Source of the DNA: Candidatus Uabimicrobium amorphum
Lineage (GTDB): Bacteria; Planctomycetota; Uabimicrobiia; Uabimicrobiales; Uabimicrobiaceae
Direction: 5' to 3'
NCBI RefSeq assembly: GCF_009002475.1
Contig: NZ_AP019860.1
Location: forward strand, 2,790,001 to 2,854,000
DNA: 64,000 nt
The first letter of the stretch is position 1, and each line of letters starts with the position of its first letter. Of the stretch, positions 53,601-61,798 are shown piece after piece. The translations under genes and the position numbers were made by a program. The notes under the pieces were generated by a model, which searched no databases, had not been told where the DNA came from, and worked only from the letters and a program-made list of their open reading frames with translations.

Positions 53601-55486
53601 TTTTTGAGTACCCGACTATTATCTTTACGCACCGTCAATCCTACTTTGTCAAAATAGTCCAAAAGTGGAATGGCAAATTTACGCGAAGTTTTTATTTGGT
53701 CGCGGAAATCTGCGGATATTAACTCGCCATTTTGCGCAATGGTTTCGCGAATAAAGTTTTCGGCCTTTTCAATTGCAGAAATGTGAAAATATATTTCGTG
53801 GGTAATGGGTACCAACACGTTTTTTTCTACTAAAAATTCCACAAGAGCCTCTCTATTTTTTAGCTGACTGCTTTCCAACACGTCTTTTTTGGAGGGCGGA
53901 GAAAACAAGGCACTTGCGAACTTATCTTCCACATTGTTGACATACTCTTCTTCCGCAGGTTTGAGCTTTACTTGGTGGCTCTTAAGACTAATTTTATTTT
54001 TTTCCACCTTTACCTCTGGCATTTTTTGCAGGCAAAAATCGAGTTCAACAGAATCTGTTTTGCTGAGGTTGCGAAGATCAAGTATCGACATATATAACTT
54101 AAACTTATTCTTTTTCAAATATTGGCGAATAACATCGAGTATCTCTGTGCACCTCTCCGCTAAAATTTCGCCATGGATATAGCGTTGCGGGTTGGCACTT
54201 ACTGCGACAATGACTTCTTTGTCACGAAGCTCTTCTATAATTTTCTGAAAAGAAACTTCTTCCAAAAGGCACTTTTTACGTATCTCATCCGCGCGACAAA
54301 TTCGTCCTTCTTTAAAACGCATTTCCACAAGAGCGATATCGCTTTGTATAGAAGAACTCTTGTTTTGTAAAGCGCTAATTTGTGCACGAAATGGTTTGAG
54401 TTTTTTGTGACCCGCATCAATCACCACTCCGCCTCCAATAGTAATCATAGGAGAGGATAAACGCAGTATAAATGGATCTCCTGGAGCAACAACCACATTT
54501 TCTTCCAGGCGCACCTGAATAAAGCCTTGTTCTCCTGGAGCGAGAGATGCTTGTCCCAGTACCGAAACATGTCCCATAATTTCTGCCGTTCCACAATGAA
54601 AACGAATAGGAGTCATGTGTTGTAAATGACGCTTATGATTTTTTGAATACCAAAATTTTCCTTCAATAAATGGTACAGATTTTAGATACCCTGGTACCGA
54701 AACGACATTGCCGCGCTTTATTTGTTGGTAATTCACATCTTTTAAATTTAACGCCGTACTATGCCCCGCGTTTGCAGTTTTTATATCTTGACCGTACGCG
54801 TGTATTTTCTTTACTTTGGTTAAAATTCCTTGGGGAAGTATTTCGACCTCATCGCCTATGGCAACACTCCCTGCCATGGGTATACCTGTGGCAACCGTAC
54901 CATGGCCGTGGCTTGTAAAGACGCGTTGTATTGGCATACGAAATATTCCCTCTAAAGATCGAGGAGTTAGATTCTGCACTTCGCGAAATAAAATTTCGCA
55001 AAATTCGTCCCAACCACTGCCGGAAGTTGCAGAGATTTTACAAATAGGCGCCTCTTGTAAAAAAGAATCCTGTAAAAATTCGCGAATGTCTTCTTCGACA
55101 AGCATCAGCAATTCTTCGTCGACTAAATCCACCTTAGAAATAGCCACTAGACCTTTTTTGATTCCCAGTAGTTCCATGATCTCTAAATGTTCTTGTGTCT
55201 GAGGCATCACCCCATCATCAGCGGCAATCACTAACACTACGTAGTCAATTCCCGTAGCACCGGCCACCATATTTTTGATAAACTTCTCGTGACCAGGTAC
55301 ATCGATAATTCCCACTTTTTTTCCATTGGGCAATGCCAAAGGAGCAAAGCCCAAATCAATAGTTAAACCCCGTTCTTTTTCTTCTTTCAAACGGTCGGGA
55401 TTTATTCCGGTTAATTTTCGAACAATACTCGACTTACCATGATCAATGTGTCCTGCGGTACCGATAATAACATTAAAAATATCCAT
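53597..55486 (-). CDS. selB: Selenocysteine-specific elongation factor
   Basis: A 629-residue SelB of normal length. The GTPase motifs are GTAGHIDHGKSS (P loop), GLTIDLGF (SelB-typical switch I), DVPGHEKF and ISKVD. An EF-Tu-like domain pair and the SelB-specific domain (to about 360) are followed by four winged-helix units that bind the SECIS hairpin. It delivers Sec-tRNA at UGA codons, so the organism should make selenoproteins. selA, selC and selD are not in the window, and I see no in-frame UGA gene here. It starts 5 bp after htrA and overlaps the epimerase gene. Confidence 0.97.
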   Translation of the reverse strand: MDIFNVIIGTAGHIDHGKSSIVRKLTGINPDRLKEEKERGLTIDLGFAPLALPNGKKVGIIDVPGHEKFIKNMVAGATGIDYVVLVIAADDGVMPQTQEHLEIMELLGIKKGLVAISKVDLVDEELLMLVEEDIREFLQDSFLQEAPICKISATSGSGWDEFCEILFREVQNLTPRSLEGIFRMPIQRVFTSHGHGTVATGIPMAGSVAIGDEVEILPQGILTKVKKIHAYGQDIKTANAGHSTALNLKDVNYQQIKRGNVVSVPGYLKSVPFIEGKFWYSKNHKRHLQHMTPIRFHCGTAEIMGHVSVLGQASLAPGEQGFIQVRLEENVVVAPGDPFILRLSSPMITIGGGVVIDAGHKKLKPFRAQISALQNKSSSIQSDIALVEMRFKEGRICRADEIRKKCLLEEVSFQKIIEELRDKEVIVAVSANPQRYIHGEILAERCTEILDVIRQYLKKNKFKLYMSILDLRNLSKTDSVELDFCLQKMPEVKVEKNKISLKSHQVKLKPAEEEYVNNVEDKFASALFSPPSKKDVLESSQLKNREALVEFLVEKNVLVPITHEIYFHISAIEKAENFIRETIAQNGELISADFRDQIKTSRKFAIPLLDYFDKVGLTVRKDNSRVLKK

Positions 55487-55491
55487 GTGTT

Positions 55492-56769
55492 TTATTCCAC
55501 TACCAATTTTCCACCCAAGTGGTTGTTATCGCGAACTAAAATAATTGAAACGACATCTCCATAATCAACGTATTTCAAAAAATTCGTCATGTCTTTCGCG
55601 CTGCGAATGCGAAACTGACCAAGACTTAAAATTATGTCTCCTGGAAAAACATTAATGCGACTTGCTGCTCCGCCGCGACGTACTTTGGTAACCATTACGC
55701 CACCACGTATTTTTTTCACGTCGACACCCAATCTTTTCCAAACGACAGTGTTAGAGACTACTTGCTTGCGTCGTGAAATTTTGAGATATACGCTCTGTAC
55801 TTCGCCATTTTTTTCAAAGCGGATTCGTATTCTTTCCCCGATATTTTTCATATAAACAATCTTGTTGAAGTCAAACATCGAACGTACAATTTGATTGTCA
55901 ATCCTTGTAATAACACTTCCGGCACTTAGCCCAGCTTCAAAAGCGGGAGAATTGCGAACAACAGACTTTACATACACCGACCACTTTCCGCGCGTATTTT
56001 GTGCCAACTTCAAACCTAGAGTTTGTTCTTTTAATTTTTCATAGTTGAGTAATTTACCGATAACTTTGCGAACACGATCAGCGGGGATCGCAAAACCTAA
56101 ACCTTGACCTTGGGCGTAGATTGCGGTGTTAATGCCAACCAATTGTGCATGTACATTGAGTAGCGCTCCGCCAGAATTTCCCGGGTTAATCGCTGCGTCT
56201 GTTTGCACAAAATCACTAAAATTTACTTTGCCTTGAATGGCCAAAGGTCTGTTCTTTGCGCTAATAACTCCTGTGGTTACACTACTTTCTAAACCAAAAG
56301 GGTTGCCTAGTGCGATCGCTGTTTCCCCAATCATGACATCCTGGGAATCAGCCCATGAAATAGCTTTCAAAGCTGGTGCATCTATCTTCAACAGTGCTAA
56401 ATCGTTTTTTTCATCTGCGGCAACTAAATTTGCGATGTAAGTTTGCTTATTACCAAGGGCGACACTTATCTGTGAAGCCCGTTGAATAACATGCGCGTTT
56501 GTCACAATAAAACCGCTTTTGTCAACAATAACACCTGAACCAAGGCTATTTGTTTTTTGCACCCGCGGCTGATAACGTCCAAAAAATTCTTCAAAAACAT
56601 CATCAAAAGGCGAAGAACGGCGTACAACTCTCTCGGTACTAATATTGACAATACATGGACTTACCTCTTCCACGACTTCCACAATTGCGGTTCGACGCGA
56701 GATTTGAGCTGTTGTGACACAGCAAAACACAACGAGACAAAAAAGTAAAAATTTTTCTTTTGAAAACAT
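55492..56769 (-). CDS. htrA: HtrA/DegQ-type periplasmic serine protease
   Basis: A 425-residue secreted protease (signal peptide ending VTTAQ). The catalytic triad is complete: His93 (VTNAHV), Asp123 (KNDLALLK) and Ser199 (NPGNSGGAL). Two PDZ domains follow (about 250-330 and 345-420). It degrades or refolds damaged envelope proteins. It is the first gene of the selB operon on the minus strand and is divergent from the pseudopilin gene. Compare the dead paralog at 7800. Confidence 0.96.
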   Translation of the reverse strand: MFSKEKFLLFCLVVFCCVTTAQISRRTAIVEVVEEVSPCIVNISTERVVRRSSPFDDVFEEFFGRYQPRVQKTNSLGSGVIVDKSGFIVTNAHVIQRASQISVALGNKQTYIANLVAADEKNDLALLKIDAPALKAISWADSQDVMIGETAIALGNPFGLESSVTTGVISAKNRPLAIQGKVNFSDFVQTDAAINPGNSGGALLNVHAQLVGINTAIYAQGQGLGFAIPADRVRKVIGKLLNYEKLKEQTLGLKLAQNTRGKWSVYVKSVVRNSPAFEAGLSAGSVITRIDNQIVRSMFDFNKIVYMKNIGERIRIRFEKNGEVQSVYLKISRRKQVVSNTVVWKRLGVDVKKIRGGVMVTKVRRGGAASRINVFPGDIILSLGQFRIRSAKDMTNFLKYVDYGDVVSIILVRDNNHLGGKLVVE

Positions 56770-56912
56770 AAAAAATCCTTTTTAGCATTTTAACTATAAA
56801 TTTTTATGTAAAAAGTCATTATAATGTTATAATTGAGTATAGTCCATGCCTAAAAAAGACACATCGACAGAATTATGGCACAAAAGTAGAGTTAGAGCAA
56901 AAAGGGAATGCT

Positions 56913-57497
56913 ATGAAAAGAGGTTTTACATTAATTGAATTACTAGTAGTAATTGCTATCATTGGAGTTTTATCGGCGATACTTATTCCAAACTTAGCGG
57001 TTGTAAAAGAAAGGGCTATGCGCGCAAGTTGTATAAACAACCTATTACAGATGGGAAGATTATATAAGATGTTCCAAACAGACTTGGGAAATCAGGTCCT
57101 CTATCCACAAGCAGATGGCAGTGAATTTGTAGTCTCTTTGTACAAAGAAGGGCTTATTGTAGAGTCCAGTCTTTTTTTATGCCCTTCAACTCCCGACGTA
57201 AACAGCGGGGATTTACTGGACGCTCTCGTGGTCGGCGATGCCGACAACGCTTGTAGTTATGCTGGACGTAAAAACGCTGATCAGGGTGTTTATCCTGGTT
57301 TCTTTAAGTTGGCAAATGATATTGTACCCACACCAATGGTCGCTGATGATATAGATCAGCCTGATGCAAGTGAATCTAACAAACACAACCATGGAAACAG
57401 CACAAATTTCTTGATGCTAGATTTACATGCCGAGACGCAAAACAATTTTGTCGACGAAATTAGCTTTAACCTTGTATTTGATCCTTTAACCAATTAA
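56913..57497 (+). CDS. Type II pseudopilin-like protein (DUF1559-like)
   Basis: A 194-residue protein with a classical prepilin leader: [26 protein letters not shown], cleaved after Gly4 and methylated at Phe5, with the conserved Glu. The soluble part ends with [12 protein letters not shown], reminiscent of the H-X9-DG C-terminal signature of planctomycete DUF1559 proteins. Normal GspG or DUF1559 proteins occur in large families; this one stands alone with no secretion genes nearby. TATAAT-like boxes lie upstream. A ribosome binding site (AAAGGG) precedes the ATG. Confidence 0.88.
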   Translation: MKRGFTLIELLVVIAIIGVLSAILIPNLAVVKERAMRASCINNLLQMGRLYKMFQTDLGNQVLYPQADGSEFVVSLYKEGLIVESSLFLCPSTPDVNSGDLLDALVVGDADNACSYAGRKNADQGVYPGFFKLANDIVPTPMVADDIDQPDASESNKHNHGNSTNFLMLDLHAETQNNFVDEISFNLVFDPLTN

Positions 57498-57526
57498 ATT
57501 TATTGCGCAAAATTTACAATCTACAA

Positions 57527-58348
57527 TTATAAATTTGCAATGTTTTTAATCATGGTAACCGAGTTGCCTTTTTCGTTATATATAAGCTCATCTGCTATGC
57601 GACTTACGCTATGTATTCCAAGACCGCCGGGACGCATTCCCATGGATTTTCGATATTGTAAAACATCCATGGGATTTTTTTTCTGTGGCCCAATGACTGC
57701 GTGAGGCAAAAGCTCCATATCAAAGCCTGTCCCTTGGTCCTTAATCATGAACATTAAAAGAGTTGGTGTTTTCAGAAAACAAATATTTACCACCGAGCCT
57801 TCACGATACTTATTGCCGTGTTCGATCGCGTTTTGAATAAGCTCTTTAATCGCATATTCCATCATTTTTTTGTATTTGAATTCCGGCATCATGTGTATGA
57901 TAAAGCTACAGTACGCATTGATATAATTAGAGTTAGAAGGAATTTCAATTTCTAACCATCTCTCAAAGCCAGAGAGAATATTCCACTCAAAATCATCAAA
58001 CTCAATACAACATTTCAAACAGTCAGACAAAGTATCTTCAAAAATAGGTTTGTGCACAAATGCAAATACATTTCTCTTGATAAGTTCCACTAGAAAACTT
58101 GCTTCGTTGTTTTTTGACATGGCAATAAAAGGTTTTGTGTATTTTGATTTTACACATTCTACCCATGATAAATCATCTTTATCAACATCAGCAACAATAC
58201 CTCGTGGTTTCTCTTTTTCCACAAGATATGTTGCCTTGTTATAGTCATCGGTACAAATGACTTCGTATTTTTTCTCTGCAAGTTGTGTTTTTAACGAGTT
58301 ATGAAGAGTCTTGTCCTTATCCACAACTAGGATAAGAGGAGAAGGCAT
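57527..58348 (-). CDS. Receiver domain fused to RsbW-like HATPase
   Basis: A 273-residue protein. The N-terminal 120 residues are a response-regulator receiver: ILVVDKDKT (acidic pair), VADVDKDDLS (phosphoacceptor Asp region), IAMS (Thr/Ser switch) and VHKP (Lys). The C-terminal 140 are a GHKL ATPase of the anti-sigma/RsbW type: KELIQNAIEHGNKY (N box), IKDQGTGFD (G1) and GGLGIHSVSRIADEL (G2). Such fusions can control a sigma factor or act as phosphorylation-gated Ser kinases. ATG 58348, with AAAGGG eight bases upstream, overlaps the metabolic gene before it more naturally than ATG 58366. Confidence 0.9.
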   Translation of the reverse strand: MPSPLILVVDKDKTLHNSLKTQLAEKKYEVICTDDYNKATYLVEKEKPRGIVADVDKDDLSWVECVKSKYTKPFIAMSKNNEASFLVELIKRNVFAFVHKPIFEDTLSDCLKCCIEFDDFEWNILSGFERWLEIEIPSNSNYINAYCSFIIHMMPEFKYKKMMEYAIKELIQNAIEHGNKYREGSVVNICFLKTPTLLMFMIKDQGTGFDMELLPHAVIGPQKKNPMDVLQYRKSMGMRPGGLGIHSVSRIADELIYNEKGNSVTMIKNIANL

Positions 58349-58349
58349 A

Positions 58350-59510
58350 TTAAGATCCCTTTTCATCTAAAACCGAGGTAATATCCGCCCATAAATCTTC
58401 GATATCTTCCAATCCAACTGATATTCGAATTAAACCATCATCAAGTCCTCTGGCAACTCTAAGATCTCTAGGAATAGACGCATGTGTCATAGAAGCAGGA
58501 TGGCAAACCAGAGATTCTACCGCTCCCAGACTTTCTGCCAGTTTTATCAATTTAAACGACGCAATCAACTTTTTCGTCTCTTGCAAATCGGTATTAAAAA
58601 TAACGGACACAATACCAGAATACCCACTCATTTGTTTCTGAGCCAAGCTATGCTGAGGATGAGATTCTAAACCGGGATATATAGTTGTCTTTACTTTCGG
58701 ATGTTTACTTAATCTTTTGGCGAGTTCCCAGGCATTTTCCTGGTGTCTTTCCATGCGCACAGCTAACGTTTTGATACTACGACTTAATAGCCACGCGTCA
58801 AAAGGTGAGGGATTAAATCCAATTGCTTTTCTCGCATAGTCAAGATGATCTTTCCATTCCTTGCTATTTGTTGCCACACACCCTCCCACAATATCACTAT
58901 GTCCACCAATATATTTGGTACAAGAATGTAGTACTAAATCAGCACCTAGTGACAAAGGACTTTGGAAGTATGATGAGGCAAATGTATTGTCAACGACAAG
59001 TTCCGCATTATGTTCATGAGCAAGTGCCGCGAGTTTCTCAATGTCTGCTAATGTCAACAGTGGATTGGTAGGACTTTCAATCCATATAAGTCTTGCCCCT
59101 TTTGCCAATTCGCTTTTTACCCAACCTTCGTCGTTGATATCTCCAAAAACAGCGTCGATATGCTGCCCGAGAAAGGTGTTTTTCATCAAACGAAAAGTTC
59201 CACCGTATACATCGTCAATAGAAATCACTCGTTCGCCGGGCTGTAGCCTACTTAGAATACTAGTAACCCCTCCGAGTCCTGAACTAAAAATTGTCGCAAA
59301 CTTTGCATTCTCCAAACTCGCAAGAGTTTCTTCTAGAAAACCAAAATTGGGATTTCCACTTCTTGTGTAATCGTATACCTTTGGCTCTCCAGGTGTATCT
59401 TGCTTGTATGTTGTTGTCATATAAATAGGTGGTACAACACTATTAAACTCTTTTTCGACCGGTTGACCAATATGCAGAGCCTTTGTCGCAAATCCAAACT
59501 TGTCTGACAT
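58350..59510 (-). CDS. Cystathionine gamma-lyase/synthase family PLP enzyme
   Basis: A 386-residue Cys/Met-metabolism PLP enzyme of normal length: YDYTRSGNPN (Tyr and Arg at the PLP phosphate of the neighbour subunit), FSSGLGG, VVDNTFASSYFQSP and HSCTKYIGGHSD with PLP Lys199. SLGAVESLVCHPASMTHASIP is the family's substrate-loop signature. Next to a CBS gene it most likely acts as cystathionine gamma-lyase, giving cysteine from cystathionine, although the synthase reaction cannot be excluded. 13 bp after the CBS gene; its stop overlaps the start of the receiver-ATPase gene. Confidence 0.95.
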   Translation of the reverse strand: MSDKFGFATKALHIGQPVEKEFNSVVPPIYMTTTYKQDTPGEPKVYDYTRSGNPNFGFLEETLASLENAKFATIFSSGLGGVTSILSRLQPGERVISIDDVYGGTFRLMKNTFLGQHIDAVFGDINDEGWVKSELAKGARLIWIESPTNPLLTLADIEKLAALAHEHNAELVVDNTFASSYFQSPLSLGADLVLHSCTKYIGGHSDIVGGCVATNSKEWKDHLDYARKAIGFNPSPFDAWLLSRSIKTLAVRMERHQENAWELAKRLSKHPKVKTTIYPGLESHPQHSLAQKQMSGYSGIVSVIFNTDLQETKKLIASFKLIKLAESLGAVESLVCHPASMTHASIPRDLRVARGLDDGLIRISVGLEDIEDLWADITSVLDEKGS

Positions 59511-59523
59511 CTAAAAAATACCC

Positions 59524-60540
59524 TTACAATAAATCCTTAGACTTCAACCATTCCCCATCAAATACCTTTGACAAATACTTAACACCACTGTCGGGAAAAA
59601 CTGTTACAATGGTGCATGGAGTAGAAATGCGCTTTGCAAGTTCCAAGCATGCCCACATGTTTCCTCCCGAACTTCCCCCAACAAGAATCCCTTCTTTTTC
59701 GGCGAGATCTCGACAAGCGGCAAATGCCTGTTTGTCGTTATACTGCATCATTTCGTCTACTACATCAAAATCCATGCATTTTGTTAGGTGATCTTCCCCA
59801 ACCCCTTCGACAAAATACGAACCAATTTCGTTTTCATCAATTTCTTTGGTATGAAAGTATTTATAAAATATAGAACCAAAAGGGTCAGGAACAACTATTT
59901 TTAGATCCTTGTTTTTTTCTTTTAAATATTTCCCTGTACCCGATACAGTACCCCCTGTACTTCCACCTGCAACAAAGTAATCAATGTTACCCGAAGTTTG
60001 CTCCCATATCTCTGGCCCAGTAGTCAAATAGTGTGCTTCGCGATTTTTTAAGTTATCGTACTGATTGATCATAAAACTGTTAGGTGTACTTGCGGCCAAG
60101 TCACGTGCTTTTTGAACATAATGGTCGGGTTTTCCAGGCAATGCTTCTGTGGGACATACCACAACCTCGGCGCCCAAAGCTCGCAATGTATTCTGCTTTT
60201 CCATGCTTACTTTGTCGGGCATGGTGAGTATGGCTTTATATCCCTTAATTGCCGCAATCATTGCCACCGCAGCTCCGGTGTTACCAGAGGTATTTTCGAT
60301 AATCGTCCCCCCTGGTTTTAGTTCGCCACTTTTTTCGGCTTCTTCAATAATGTGCTTTACAATGCGATCTTTGATACTAAGTCCTGGATTGAAGTATTCT
60401 AACTTGGCATACATGTTAATATGTGGCTGTGGACATATTTTTTCTAATTTGACTAGAGGAGTATTACCTATTGTATCTAGAATATTACACGCGTTATTCA
60501 TCGAGTTGTCACGAGGAAAAATAAAAATAGAATGTGTCAT
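59524..60540 (-). CDS. cbs: Cystathionine beta-synthase (catalytic core only)
   Basis: A 338-residue fold-type II PLP enzyme: NTPLVKL, NPGLSIKDR with PLP Lys57, ENTSGNTGAAVA, and GGSTGGTVSG for the phosphate. PNSFMINQYDN, EGVGED and the end PDSGVKYLSKVFDGEWL follow the CBS rather than the CysK pattern. The C-terminal CBS-domain pair of the human enzyme is absent. It should condense homocysteine and serine to cystathionine. No heme-binding N-terminal region is seen. ATG 60540 or ATG 60501 could be the start; neither has a good ribosome binding site. Confidence 0.93.
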   Translation of the reverse strand: MTHSIFIFPRDNSMNNACNILDTIGNTPLVKLEKICPQPHINMYAKLEYFNPGLSIKDRIVKHIIEEAEKSGELKPGGTIIENTSGNTGAAVAMIAAIKGYKAILTMPDKVSMEKQNTLRALGAEVVVCPTEALPGKPDHYVQKARDLAASTPNSFMINQYDNLKNREAHYLTTGPEIWEQTSGNIDYFVAGGSTGGTVSGTGKYLKEKNKDLKIVVPDPFGSIFYKYFHTKEIDENEIGSYFVEGVGEDHLTKCMDFDVVDEMMQYNDKQAFAACRDLAEKEGILVGGSSGGNMWACLELAKRISTPCTIVTVFPDSGVKYLSKVFDGEWLKSKDLL

Positions 60541-61000
60541 ACAAACAGAGTACTACTACACAACTCATTTCCTCGTATCTCCTTTCTGGAAACAAAAGTA
60601 ATCGTCCTACACAACGAGGTATAGAAGGATTTTATTACTTAAAGGGAGTACTTCCACTTCCTAAAATGTTACACACAGGGTTTTGCATGAAAATAAATTA
60701 GCATATTTAGACACAAAAATCTAGAAGGTGTTTGAAATTTATTATCTGTGACCAATTTACCATTCTACTGCTTGGGTAGTTGGTATTCAAACCATAGAGG
60801 TCACAGAGAGAAATTATAAAACACCATGTAAATAACATCTACTTAAAAAAAGTAAGTAATATTTTGAGATAGTCTATATAATAGAGAATTCCTTTTTATT
60901 TCTCGAAGATCTCTAATTTCACAGAGGTTTTCTTTGATTTTTACTTGAGAGAATATATAATTTAATTCACTCTTTATTTTCACCTGATATTTCACGAAAG
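60541..61000. other. 460-bp intergenic region with a nested hairpin
   Basis: No gene-like frame. It holds the nested hairpin at 60745-60807 and a TATAAT at 60877-60882 that may serve the next gene, with no clear -35. The remainder is AT-rich without notable repeats. Confidence 0.6.
60745..60807. other. Nested hairpin, candidate small RNA or operator
   Basis: An outer perfect 9-bp stem (TCTGTGACC 60745-60753 with GGTCACAGA 60799-60807) encloses TACCA / TGGTA (60758-60762, 60781-60785) and CTAC / GTAG (60765-60768, 60776-60779), with a 7-base loop. It is the only strong structure in the 460-bp gap. Confidence 0.45.
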
Positions 61001-61729
61001 ATGGTTATGGAGTATTTAAGCGAAAAAGATTTCAACTGTTTTCATCCTAGCAAAAGCAAAAATGCGCTATACAACAAAAAACGTTTAGAAATACGGCGCA
61101 AGTTACAAGCTCTTGGAAAAACAATAAAACCGTTTCTGGAAAATTTGGATTGCTGTTTTGATATAAAAACCAGCCTTCATCATCCTTTTCTGTACAACCA
61201 GTATAAAGTCGTATCGCAATGGGTGTATTTCGTACCTTCCAAAAAAGACTTACAACCCTTAAAAAAGATATTTGGACAGGATTTTTTCGATGAGCTCAAG
61301 TCTGGATACAATCATACAGTACTACTTGTAGGTGTGGACTATGATGGTCTTAACGTTTCTTTAAAAACACACCAAAAAGCATGGTGGGATGGAAAAAATA
61401 TAAAAAACAAGTGCAAAAAATCTCAGTCTCGTCAGGAACTACGCGACTTGTTGCATGACTTACAAAACTTTTCGCTTAAAATACATGACTACAAAAAAAT
61501 ATACCACTGTGAAAAAATTACGTCTGATGAATTGAATATGTTTTTGAAATATTACTCCCCAGGTGAGCACTGGCTTCATCTTGATTATCGTATATCGCGA
61601 GAAGATAGCTGTATCGAAGAACAATTACTTATAGAAAAACTGAAGCAATTGTTGATAGCAATTATTCCGGTGTATAAGTTTATAAAATGGTCCCCTAACA
61701 ATAATTATGTTTTTAAAGACAAGAACTGA
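61001..61729 (+). CDS. Unknown soluble protein
   Basis: A 242-residue basic protein with no signal peptide or TM segment. The N-terminal half has an RRKLQALGKTIKPFLENLD helix and the strands QWVYFVPSK and HTVLLVGVDYDGLNVSL, faintly like DUF1054-type proteins, but this is not strong enough to assign. Met1 and Met3 are both possible starts. The gene stands alone, 69 bp before the pseudokinase gene. Confidence 0.65.
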   Translation: MVMEYLSEKDFNCFHPSKSKNALYNKKRLEIRRKLQALGKTIKPFLENLDCCFDIKTSLHHPFLYNQYKVVSQWVYFVPSKKDLQPLKKIFGQDFFDELKSGYNHTVLLVGVDYDGLNVSLKTHQKAWWDGKNIKNKCKKSQSRQELRDLLHDLQNFSLKIHDYKKIYHCEKITSDELNMFLKYYSPGEHWLHLDYRISREDSCIEEQLLIEKLKQLLIAIIPVYKFIKWSPNNNYVFKDKN

Positions 61730-61798
61730 CATAGACTCTAAGGATGTTTTACTAATTTTATCATCAAAGAATGTCCGGCTTCAGAACAGGAGAATCAA

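Noticed and set aside
53597..55486. A selenoprotein gene near selB
   Set aside because: I looked for reading frames continuing past an in-frame TGA in the surrounding genes and saw none.
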